A stretch of DNA of 64,000 bases, taken from Limnanthes douglasii subsp. nivea. Its lineage: Eukaryota > Streptophyta > Magnoliopsida > Brassicales > Limnanthaceae. The stretch spans positions 3,275,670 to 3,339,669 of the forward strand of contig JAUPFV010000005.1 of NCBI GenBank assembly GCA_036936605.1, written 5' to 3'. The notes under the pieces are model-generated. The model did not search any database and had not been told where the DNA came from. It was given only the letters and a program-made list of their open reading frames with translations. Position 1 is the first letter of the stretch. Every line of letters begins with the position of its first letter. Below are positions 53,786-64,000 of the stretch, one piece after another. A program made the translations under genes and the position numbers.

Positions 53786-56110
53786 AAAAGCACTCCTCCT
53801 TTTTTAAAACCAGCTAGTTCGGAGACAATAAATCCCCTAACAGACCCTAACCCATACGAGCAATAATCAAATGTAATCGAGGAGATCATGGAGGACAGTA
53901 TGGAAGGCACCCCCTTCGAGACGTTCAGACAATGAAGACACCACACCCGATTGGAGAAACAAAGGGAAAGTGGGGCTATCCAACATTGAGTCACTTTCGG
54001 AGTGCCTGGAAGGGAAAGTGGGGCCAAACTTTCACAAAGTTAGTGTAAAGTACTTAATAACTCTTCAGATTTTTTTTTATGAATATGCCCACAATGCTGA
54101 ACTAGATCGGATCCAAACAAAGTGAGGCTTTCCTAATTTTGTTAATGTAATAATCCCAATCACTTCGGAAACCTTCATGGACTGTAAGTCCCACAAGTTG
54201 GTGGTGTATACCGAAGTACTCAAATGGGGCCTTCGGTTTCCTTTGGATCCAAAAATAGTCATGTATTTTCATCTCATAAGGTTATGCCTAAGTCAACGGA
54301 GCCCAACTGCATGATATACTTTGCTGGCTGGTATAATGGCATCTAGACTGTCGAAAATTCCCTTACTCATGGAGTAATTTGTTGCCGTGGCGAATTTATG
54401 CAAAAACCATTACATCGTTTTTTACCGTTACAATATGGGAAATTACTACAATGTGGTGAATGGTCTAGTTAGAGTCCGAGGAGCCGTGGATGACTCAATT
54501 TCTTTCTATCAGTGGAGCATTGGAGAATGGAAGAAAGATAAACTCCACCACCAATCCAAGTCAGCTAACGAGCCGTTGGAAAATTCAAGTAATATTTTTT
54601 CATATTTTTATTAGTTTCCAAATGCTATGTTGATATTCCGAACTGACTTTTGTGTTTTCTTGTAGTATTTTCAAAAACGTTTGCAGAGAACCTAGAGGCA
54701 GGCCAAACTACCTGTACAATGTTGAATGAATGGGTATCGGAGAAATGGGGATTGGGTTTCCATAACTGTTTTACTTCTGCAAACTTTGTGAGGTCTCACC
54801 TATGGAATACTATGGGGAGTAGAGACCTTACTTTGGAGCAGCTGACCACTCCTCCTCCAACATATGTTATTCTAAAGAGAACTGAGGCTAAGGATGGGAA
54901 ACTTCACTTTCCTTCCGGTAACAAAGCTTGTAGTCACCTGGACAAGATAAAAAACAACAAGAAGAAGAAAACTCAATCTGACCCATCTCATCAAGTCTTC
55001 AAAGGGGTTAGCTCAGAGAATCAAGGAGGAATCAATGCCAATTTGTTAGAGGCAGTTGATGTTACAGTGAAGGAAACCGATGGATCAAATCATCTGCCCT
55101 AGATTACAAAGAAAGATCACAAGAGACTCAATGAGGGTGATGACCAAAAAGGTACAAAGAAGAAGAAATGTAGCTTAGGGTCAGAGATAGTACTTTGTCC
55201 TACCGAACTTCCTCTTCCCAATCCTACTGATCTTCCTCCACAGGATGAAATTCCACCTAACCCTCATTCTCCAAAATTCATATTGGTCGAACAGCCAACT
55301 GTTGAAGGAGATGTTAATCTGGATGAATTTCAAAACATATACTTTAGTGATCTGGATCAAGATGACTTCGAACAGACTTTTCTTCATGCCACAATGGCCA
55401 ATGTTGTAACCTATAGTGGTGATTCCTACGAGGTTTCAAGCGATAAGGATAATCTGAGTCATGCTCTCTTGGGTTATATCCGTCTAGTAGTTGATCTAGA
55501 GAGGTAAGTCAGGGAATAAAAAAGAACATAACTTCCCTAACCACAGAAAACCAGAGCTTGAAGAACAATCTCTCCATTGCTCAGCAACAGGTAGAAGCTT
55601 TAAATAAAGAGAAAGATGATTTGGCTACCAAACTATATCAGTCCAAGATCGCTCAAGAGGAGACCCATACCAAATCCTTAAAGGACCAACAAGCTACTAA
55701 TGCTATTACTATCAATACTTTATTCGCGGACAAAGCTAATTTAGAGAGGTTTCTCAAGGAGAAGGAAGATGAGAATGCTTCTTTAGTAAGCAAACAAGCG
55801 TAAGGGATAGTTGCATGAATAGAGAGGTATGCTTCCGGAGTGGTGTATTCTTTGGAGAAAAGAGACGAGGGGGTTAAATGGGGACATGGTGTTTCTATTC
55901 CATGAAACGTTTCCGAAGAGGACCTTTGGTTCTTTGTAGTGATATGTACCATACGAGGAGATTCATTTCCGTACCATGGTAGATCATAATAAGCATGGTT
56001 ATTCGAGTGGAGAAGATTATGATGAAGGAACTGGTGAAAGTTTAAGCGCTGAACTCAAAAGTCCTAAGAAAGGTGAAGGCGATAAAGAAACCGAAGGGAA
56101 AAAGCCCTAA
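53786..56110 (+). pseudogene. Tat-3 antisense gene, 3' piece
   Basis: This continues from 43719 across the Tat-2 insertion. It has the core domain LVVYTEVLKWGLRFPLDPKI (about 54200-54260), an intron at 54599-54665 at the conserved position, and the NEWVSEKWGLGFHNCF block (about 54725-54772). Lys-rich stretches near 54945-54975 and a coiled coil (about 55550-55800) follow. The acidic/charged tail ends at TAA near 56110. Several stops are present (for example after HLP near 55100 and after VDLER near 55505). Confidence 0.75.
54599..54665 (+). other. Intron of the Tat-3 antisense gene
   Basis: GTAATATTT donor and TTCTTGTAG acceptor, 67 bp, in the same place as the introns of Tat-1 and Tat-2. 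Confidence 0.6.
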
Positions 56111-56689
56111 GGTCATGTTGTTATTTTGTGTGTGTTTTTTTAAACTAAATTCCTTGGACGACCAAGGAATTTTGCTTTGTTTTTAAATTCATATCTTACA
56201 AACCAAAGTCCTTGAACGGTCAAGGCATAATTTTGGATCAGACTTGTTCCGATCAAGTTAAATATTGCATCTTTTTTTTGCATGAACTCCATTGTCTTAT
56301 TACCATTAATATTCTATGTAGTTTTGAATATTTTCGATTTGTTTAATAGCTGTTTAATAAGCATTGAATGAATCAAAATACAAGTGTTTAATAAATGTGA
56401 TTTAAATGTTCAGTAAATCCAATCAAGTGTTTAAAAAATTTGGTCAGCTCAAAGATATTTCATTTGAGAGTCGGGGTGTATGATGAGTATTTAATTCATC
56501 TGATCTCATCATACTATGGTTAAGAATTTTGCACCAGCATTTTGAAGAAGGCATAAAATGTAACTGAAAGACCTGGACACCTCATTAAAACTTCCCCGCG
56601 CCACCATGGTACGAAAGAGTATGCCCCCCTTAATATTTACATTGAGCTATGAAAAGGTAAATATTTACAAGAGAATTATATTCTAAATA
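56111..56689. other. Convergent spacer of Tat-3
   Basis: AT-rich spacer between the decayed antisense gene and pol. It contains CCTTGGACG/CCAAGGAATTT-type short inverted motifs at about 56151-56172. No gene. Confidence 0.6.
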
Positions 56690-59600
56690 TAACTTGTGGT
56701 TTTTAATGTTCCATGGGTGCTTCAATATTATGCTTTCTTTGTCTTTAAGTTTATATATCTCTGGCTTGATCTTTTCTCATACCATATATGGACCTTCTCA
56801 GTTTGGAGCCAACTTTCCAAATTGTTTTAATTTATTGTGCAAAAAGACTTTTCTCATGACTTTGTCTCCCAATTAAAAATATATTCTTTTAACCTTGGTT
56901 GCAAATCTTCTCCTCATTAAACCGTCATAGTGTGTTGTTGTTAAATGCGCTTTGACTCTCCTTTCTTCAATCAAGTCCAACTGATTTCTAACTGCCATAT
57001 CATTAGCCTATTCAGAATAGTTTTGAATTCTGAAAGATGGTAAAGTAGCTTCTATGGGTGTTATTGCATCCATCCCATAAACAGTGCTGAATTCCTCTCG
57101 AGTGCAAAACATTTCCATGCATTTATTATTAAACTGTAGCCCATTATCTGTAGTGATCTTCCGGGGAGCTCCAAATCTACAACATTTGTTGGATAGAATG
57201 AATTTTATAACTTCCTTAGATGTGGTTATAACTAATGGAGTTGCCTCTATCCACTTATATAAATTGTCAATTGCCACTATTACCAATCGATATCCACCGG
57301 ATTTCATAGGAAGAGGCCCAACCAAATCAAACATTCACGTGTCAGAGGTGTTGGTTCAGATATGGACTTCATAAGAACTGCTGGCACATGGATTTCATTC
57401 CTATATTTCTAGAAATGATCACACCTCTTGAGCATATCTTTGGCATCTTCCATTATTTTAGGCTAGTAGTACCCTACTAATAAGACTTATGTTTAAGGCC
57501 TTATAGTCATAATATGCAGAGTCTTCTCCATGGTGCAGTTTGGATAAAACATTTTAGGATTCTTCAAATCATAAACAACGCAGGAGATGTATGCTAAACG
57601 ATTTCTTATAACAAACTTCTTTAAATATCAGGAAAACTTGATCTTTATACTTAATTTTCTTAGCCAGGGTTTTATCCGGAGGTAAAACTCAATGGAAAAT
57701 ATCATACCTTGAGTCTTTGGGTTGAATGATAAATATGCTCATGCTCTCTTCATTTTCTTTACCCTTTTTGGCCTGATTCTATTTATGGACATTCTAGCAT
57801 CAAAATCCATAGGTAAGATTCAGAATAGGCTATGGTTGCTAAAGAGTCAGCCATAATATTCTCCGATCTATGGATATGTTCATATTGAATATTTTTTAAA
57901 TTTATAGCAACTTCTCTCGATACGAGCAAATATTATATTACGTATTCCTTCTTGGCCTTAGATTTCCCTTGAGTATGGTGAATTAGTAGTTTAGGGTCAC
58001 TCATTAATCATACTCTTTTTTCCCCACATATAAGGGCTAGCCTGAGACACTATAGGTGGATCATATTCAGATTCATTGTTGGAGGCCTTGAAACCAAAAC
58101 ATATGGCTTGGTACATAGTATCGCCATAAGGAGAAGTTAAACAAATTTCAACCCCACATCTAATAGTATTAGACCTGCCATCAGTTCGGACTACCCATTC
58201 TTTTTTAGACTAGTTCTCTTGCATTTGTCTGGGGTCTATCAACATGAAACTCTACCATAAAATCATGCACTGATTGGGCCTTAACTGTAGTTCGGGGCAA
58301 ACATTCCATATCATAATCACCCAACTCAAATGACCATTTGGTCCTCCTACTTGATATATCAGCCTTTTGAAGAACATTCTTCAAAGAAAAGAATGTCCGG
58401 ACGACAATGGAATGAGCTTGAAAGTATGGTCTCGTTTTGCTAGCTGTTATTACCAATGTCAAGGCCAAATTTTCTAAATTCAAATAACTTCTTTCAGCAT
58501 CCAACATACTTTTGCTAATATAATATACCGGACGGGGTTAATTATCTACCTCTCTTACTAGCACAACACTTATTGCATACTCTGATACAGCTAAGTACAT
58601 GTAAATCTTCTCCCCCTGAACAATTTTTTAACACCGTTTTAGGTAAAGATAAATGCTTTTTTATCTCACGAAAGGCCTGATCACACTGTGGGGACCAATT
58701 GAAATATTTGGCATTCCTCAACACTTGAAACAATTGAGCACACTTGTCTAATGATCTTAAATAAACTTGTTCAACGCATCCAAGTGTCCAATTAATATTT
58801 GAACTTCTTTAACGCTCTGAGGATGATCCATAGCTAATAGAGCATTTAGCTGATCTAGATCAGGCTGAATCCTTTTTCTCGCCTATAACATAATCCAAGA
58901 ACTTTTGAGGTCGGACCCCAAAAAGGCATTTCTCAGGATTTAATTTTAAATTAACAGCTTCCAAGTTAGAAAATGTTTCTTGAAGATCAGATATATGTAT
59001 ATCTTCTTCAAGGCTCTTCACCATCATGTCATCACTTCTATATTTCTGCCAATTTGACTACCAAAGGCTTTATTCACTAACCTTTTATAGGTGGCCGTAA
59101 TATTTTTGAATCTGAATGACATCACTTTGTAACAATGAAGTCATCTATTTGTAACAAAACTGGTGTGATCCTGATCATTCAGATCTACTTGTATTTGGTT
59201 GTACCAAAAACGCATCCACGAAAGACAATAGCTTGTTCTCTAAGGTAGAGTTCACTAACTGATCTATCTGAGGAACATGATAAGGATCTTTGGGCATGCG
59301 CAATTAAGATCAGTGAAATCAATACACATGCGCCACTTGTCATTCTTTTTCTTGACCAAAACAGGGTTGACAGTCCATAACGGGTATTGAGATTCTTTGA
59401 TGTGGCCCATTTTGGACAACCGATCAACTTCAATCACATCTTCTTTTTCTTCAGAGAATGATCTTCTTCTTTGTATAACGGGTCCAATATCACTTCATAC
59501 CTACAACTTATGACAAATTACTTCAGCAAAAACTTCGGTTACATCATCATTGCACGATGCAAATATGTGTAAATTATTTGATAAGAAAGATAGTGACCTT

Positions 59601-61460
59601 TGTTTCAAACTGGTGTCAACTTAGAACTAATCCTAACACTTTTCCATTGGACAAGGAATGGATTTTAACTTCTTCTATATATTATGGCACTAGAAGCCTC
59701 CCTTGGGTTATCAATTTCACTCTCATCAGTGTAAGGGTCCAATAGTTGTTATTCTTTGTTAACTTTAACCGCCTTCAAAGACTTTGAGGCAAGAGCTGTT
59801 GCATATCATTCTCTAGCCACCTTCTGACTGCTTTGGACGATACTCACTTGTGCTGCCACAACATATTTTAAACACTGATGGACACTAGAAGCTAGAGCAT
59901 CCTGGAGAGCCAAGATCTCCCAAATATAGCATTCTAAGAGGTTGGGCGGTCAACCACAACAAATAATACCTTTTACCAATAACACCTCGTACTTAAATTA
60001 TCGAATAACATTTTTGGAACTCCTAGTGAACCCCACAATAGTTTCGTTTGATCGTTGAATAACTGATGGATTTTTCATCTGTTTATAGGTGTTTATGTTT
60101 TCCGAACTTTCTGTATCAATTAGGATTTGGTGCACATCATTTCCCCCTATTGAAGCCCCTATCAATACGAAGTCTTCATGAGGTCCAACAATATCCCTTA
60201 GGTTATCCTCATCAAAAGATATGAAAGGAGTTGGAGTTTGGTATAAATGTGTGGACATTTTACTATACACATGACCAGCCAAACTGCTGACATGCCTTTT
60301 TATTGAACAATTTGAGGGTGCAGTTACAGTATCCTCCCCCCTCCCCCGAATATGGTTAAGGATTCAAAATATTTAATCAGATCAGAAACAACTGGAGTCT
60401 TGTCCATTATCACCCCCACCTGATTTGGCGTTGGATCTGAATCTAGGTACTCAGAAACCATATCAAATCTTTCAATAATCACCATACCATCCTCCTGTCT
60501 AGACGTTCCATGAAGAACCGAAGGAGTAGATCAGGGAGTATTGGTACTAAATGATTATTCGACCGGTTCCCCATTTGTTTTTTTAACATAGCCCCCCAAT
60601 TTTCCCCTTTCAATAAGATTTTGTACCTCTTGTTTTAAAGTTATGCAGTGATGGGTGTCATGCCCAATGTAATTATGATATTGATAGAAACTGGTAATCC
60701 GGTTTTCTCTAGGAGACTGCAATACATCTGGCTTTCTAAAGTGTTTTTCATTTTTAGTTTTGTCATATATCGTAGCCACACTTTCTCTCAACTCAAAAAA
60801 CTACTCTAGTTGAACCTAAGGTACCATTTTATTTCTCACTTGTTGGTTCCGGCTCTGATTAGACTGATTCTGCCTTGGTCGGTGAGCTCCTTGTCTAGTT
60901 TCCTTTGATTTTTACCCAAATTGAGTAGTTATTTGAGGTTTTGATGTTGTAGTTGTGGATCTGATATGGCGATTTACTATGGATTTCATAGACTCTTCAA
61001 CATTAATTTGTTTCCCAACTTGATTCAACGACCCTCCAAAGGTCATATGTTTTTCCGGGTCACGGAATCATTCAAGTTACCCGGATTTAGCCCCTACCTA
61101 AGAGAGGAAATTGCCACTAGCTCAAAGCAATCAGTCAGCCCATTCTTTGTATTTAAAAATCTATTAATTTATTCTTTTAACAACTCGTTCGGTTCCGGAG
61201 AACAATGGATAATTGTATCACCATTACCTTTTAGCTTTTTGCTTCTAATAAATTGTCTTCAGAAAGCGACCAAAAGATATTAATTTTTTTTCTAGATCCG
61301 TGCGGAAGACTATTATAACACTTAAGGGTAATTCCCTTAAAGGTTTGAGATAAATCCCTACAAAGCAACCTCTCATCATTGTCGAAGTTGATCATAAAGT
61401 TCTTGAATTGCTCAAGGTGATTGTCTGAGTCTGTACTCCCATCATACTTTTCCATCTTGG
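56690..61460 (-). pseudogene. Tat-3 gag-pol remnant
   Basis: Minus-strand pieces in order from the right. Gag: EKYDGSTDSDNHLEQFKNFM at about 61455-61390, and the knuckle region YQYHNYIGHDTHHC at about 60695. Protease: QILIDTESSENI at about 60130, with the usual Gly changed to Glu. RT fragments span 59470-58780. First RNase H: YLNLENLALTLVITASKTRP at about 58480, and FELGDYDMECLPRTTVKAQS. Integrase lies at 57334-57008 with LVGPLPMKSGG and KITTDNGLQFNN, but about 80-90 residues including the third catalytic acid are deleted before YGMDAITP. The C-terminal GPYMV-like end is near 56790. Stops are frequent; not functional. Confidence 0.85.
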
Positions 61461-61861
61461 AACTATCAAATCTTTTAGGAAGATGTTTGTAGAGTGACTG
61501 CTAGATAAGACTGACTCTTCAAGTTCTGCATTATTAGAGAAACTACTAGAAGATACCGAAGTGGAGCTCTCTATTTGTTTGGATCAATGCGTTTTCTTAA
61601 AGCTGGGATGAGTCTTTAGGGATTGCTCATTTTCACCAGGATTATCAGTATGGTGAAGCACTGATGCACCAGACTTTTCTTTAACTCTTTTTTCTACTTG
61701 CTTTGATGCCCTCAACGCCTAAGTTTCAGCCTTTAATTGATCCCGCTCCTCAATAGTGTATTCATTATTTTCTTTCGTTCCTTTATCTTTGTAAGTCGAG
61801 TATTATGTGCATTCTGATCCATCCGAACTGGTTTTTTTACTGGTTTTGAATTTGTAATTCA

Positions 61862-61878
61862 GGCACCGTCGCCTCCCA
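61862..61878 (-). other. Tat-3 primer-binding site
   Basis: On the minus strand TGGGAGGCGACGGTGCC begins 3 nt inside the LTR, in the same position as in Tat-1 and Tat-2 but with a different sequence. Confidence 0.55.
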
Positions 61879-61881
61879 CTA

Positions 61882-62241
61882 TGGAAGGTGTGGATTATTA
61901 TAGATTGAAGGGTAATTTGGGAAAGAGTTTTGGGAATTTAATATTTAGTGTAAAATATAGAGAGATAAGAGAGGTGTGTGCCAGCAGTAAATTTTTATCA
62001 CCCTCATAAATGAAAATAGTTGGGGTATTTATATTTGTTTAATGATCTGTGGGCCTTCCAGGTCGGATCATGGGCTTGGGTCAAGTTTAAGAACCCACAA
62101 GCCCAAAATAGGAAAATACTATCAACTAGCTCAGCCGTGTTTCACTTAGTTATGGAGTTCGGTGGGGCATGGTTCTGGATAAGTCCTAATAGCCCTTCAG
62201 ATTTATACAGTATCTAATGTCAAATAAATATGACCTCATCA
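61882..62241 (-). repeat. Tat-3 5' LTR (360 bp)
   Basis: The plus strand starts TGGAAGGTGTGGATTATT and ends GACCTCATCA. It pairs with 42561-42914. Confidence 0.85.
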
Positions 62242-62249
62242 ACCCTCAC

Positions 62250-63190
62250 TCTTCACTTTGTCATCACTTTCCGCTTCACCAACACATTATGATTCATCCC
62301 CGCCTCCAACTATACATCATTCTCCTTCGATTCCCAATGATATCTTGATTTTTCGTTCTATCTGCCACATACAGCCTCGTACATGATGCTAAGAATATGA
62401 CATGTCCACCGAGATCAATCAATTTTCAACCCAATCAAGTTCCCATGAATCTACAAAGTATTCCTTTTTTCGTATTTCTATTTTATGTTTTTCCCCTAAC
62501 CATCATGCATTCTTAGCTTTGTTATCAGCACAAACATAGCCTCTATCTTTTCAAAATTCTAATTGTGATCCACTCTAGTGCCAAGTCATGTCAATTGAAC
62601 TTCAACCTTTAGAACATAACAACATTTGGCAGTTGGTTCCCTTTCTTACTGGACACAAACCTATCAGATGTTGATGGGTTTATAAGATTAAATACAACTC
62701 TGATGGAACAATTGAGCGAAGTGGATTAATCATTTTTCTACTACATCTCAAGGTAACTAGTTTAGTGTTATTCTCATATATGTTGGTGATATCCTATTGA
62801 CTTGCAATAACTTTCATGATATAAAATTGCTGAAGAATCATCTACTCTAACATTTTCACATTAAAGGATCTCGACGAGTTTAAATATTATAAAAGTTGAA
62901 TTTTCTCGATCTAAGAGATGAATATTTATGTCTCAATAAAAATATGTATTAGATAATTTGCAAGACACAAGATTGTCAGGAATAAAATCAAACAATTTCC
63001 AGTTAAGAAAAAATTGAAAGTAACCGATGAATAAGGTGAGCTACTTTATGATTCGACTAAATATCCTACAATAGTTGACAAGTTAATATATTTAACACTG
63101 ACTATACAAGATATTGTGTATTCAATACATACACTGACTTATTAGATGTATACATGATCAAAGTGAAAGAATGGTTGAATATTTCTTATT
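62250..63190 (+). pseudogene. Ty1/copia pol remnant (copia-5)
   Basis: Plus-strand pieces: the linker before RT (NHHAFLALLSAQT) near 62500, and RT start MSIELQPLEHNNIWQLVPF (about 62588-62645), then WVYKIKYNSDGTIER. A decayed catalytic strand ILIYVGDILLTCNN (about 62770-62812) follows; the second Asp pair is altered. RNase H linker pieces (KYVLDNLQDTRLSG, then YPTIVDKLIYLT) run to about 63110. It abuts the Tat-3 LTR directly and has no LTRs of its own in view. Confidence 0.75.
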
Positions 63191-64000
63191 GATAAATTGT
63201 CATATGTTTATATCAACCTATTTGACTATTGTCAATATTAGTCAAATTAATAATCGTGTTCGAAAATTACAAACTTTTATCAAAAAAATATAAAAACTAA
63301 AGTTAATATCTTTTCCTCTATTATATAAAATAATAGATTATTCATAACTATTGATTTTAGAGTGAAGTTATTTCCCCATAAAATATATTATTTCCTCCAT
63401 CTCAAATTTCTAAAACAATACTCAACATTTGTATTTACCTTTTTGTCCTTAATTTACTTTTCTTATTCAAACAAACACATCATTAAGACAAATTACATCC
63501 CACATATATCATTCGATTTCTAAAATTAAACCTTAGAAACAAAAAAAACTCAAATTCCTTCAAAATTAATCATAAAAAATAAAGACACCCAAACCAAAGA
63601 TTCAACATTTCACAACATCACCCAATCAACCAACAAGATAATTTAACAAAAATAAGAAAGATAGAATAAAAAACAAGTTAAAGTTTTGTTTAAAAAAAAT
63701 AAACAAATAAAAAACGGATTTCAAAATTTTTATAAAAGTAATTCGGTACGAAAAAACCAGAAATATGTTCCTGGAACTCAATATACCATAAATTTTAAAA
63801 GAAAACAATCATAGCAAGAGAATTACAGGAACTGCAAAAGAGCTGACGGTTGTGTATTTATATTAATAGGATTAGAGTTTATGGATAGAAGTAAATATTG
63901 TTGGTAGAAAGTTTCTTGATGAAAATAAAGCTAGATATGGTGTTTGGGGTTGTTAAAAAAAAATAAATATGAATTCTTGGAGTAAAATTAAAAAAAAATA
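63191..64000. other. AT-rich non-coding end of window
   Basis: No gene is seen. A TTTCCTCCATCTCAAATTTC motif near 63391 resembles one end of a Stowaway-type element, but no inverted partner was found. Confidence 0.55.

Larger units (their letters stand above)
42561..62241 (-). mobile_element. Old Tat-like Ty3/gypsy element Tat-3, carrying nested Tat-2
   Basis: LTRs at 42561-42914 and 61882-62241 differ by roughly 15-20% by eye. Subtracting Tat-2 and its duplication leaves about 9.6 kb, similar to its relatives. Minus-strand gag-pol (about 61460-56700) and a plus-strand antisense gene (43384-56110) are both decayed. The two outer flanks do not match: gypsy gag (Tat-4) on the left, copia on the right. 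No target duplication is found, so its ends were probably altered by recombination. Confidence 0.88.

Noticed and set aside
63391..63470. Third Stowaway-like MITE
   Set aside because: Only one CTCC-type end is visible and no inverted partner or TA pair could be found.

Overview
The window is plant nuclear DNA, AT-rich and dominated by transposable elements, most consistent with a eudicot. The only host protein-coding loci I can support are two tandem copies of one gene family: an extracellular malectin-like (di-glucose-binding-like) domain, three LRRs, one membrane segment and a short tail without a kinase. Copy A (7254..10431, nine exons, about 591 aa) is intact. Copy B (30852..36751) has the same exon plan but is a pseudogene: it carries a 1-bp frameshift with a stop in exon 3, a Ty1/copia insertion in exon 5 and a shortened tail exon, and a second copia ends 137 bp upstream of its ATG. 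The species cannot be named from this sequence.

Layout. 1..2831: decayed copia pol split by a 427-bp Mutator-like MITE with a 10-bp target duplication. 4193..6740: internally deleted copia on the minus strand. 7254..10431: intact malectin/LRR gene. 11400..23830: old Ty3/gypsy on the plus strand, split by a Tat-like gypsy on the minus strand (Tat-1, 13175..22101). 23974..24737: two Stowaway-like MITEs. 25450..30714: old copia. 30852..36751: pseudogene copy B with copia-4 (32567..35802) inside it. 37680..42560: remnant of another Tat-like element (Tat-4). 42561..62241: old Tat-like element (Tat-3) with a young full-length one nested in it (Tat-2, 43720..53785). 62250..63190: copia remnant. The rest is AT-rich DNA without recognisable genes.

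The most coherent system is the group of Tat-like gypsy elements. Each runs gag-protease-RT-RNase H-second RNase H-integrase on the minus strand and carries, between integrase and the 3' LTR, a large gene on the opposite strand. That antisense gene has its own TATA-like box, one GT-AG intron at the same position in three copies, a conserved domain resembling the Pfam 'putative gypsy type transposon' family (recalled, not searched), a lysine-rich stretch, a coiled coil and an acidic C-terminus. Tat-2 has LTRs identical by eye (284 bp each) and a perfect 5-bp target duplication, yet its gag-pol has three stops and two frameshifts, which suggests mobilisation in trans.

The strangest local structure is the 3' end of copia-4. 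The RNase H region and almost all of the 3' LTR are replaced by reiterated pieces of its own RT gene, ending in a 29-nt perfect inverted copy of a downstream exon of the host gene it interrupted. The 5-bp target duplication is still intact. This looks like template-switching repair, although an assembly error must be excluded.
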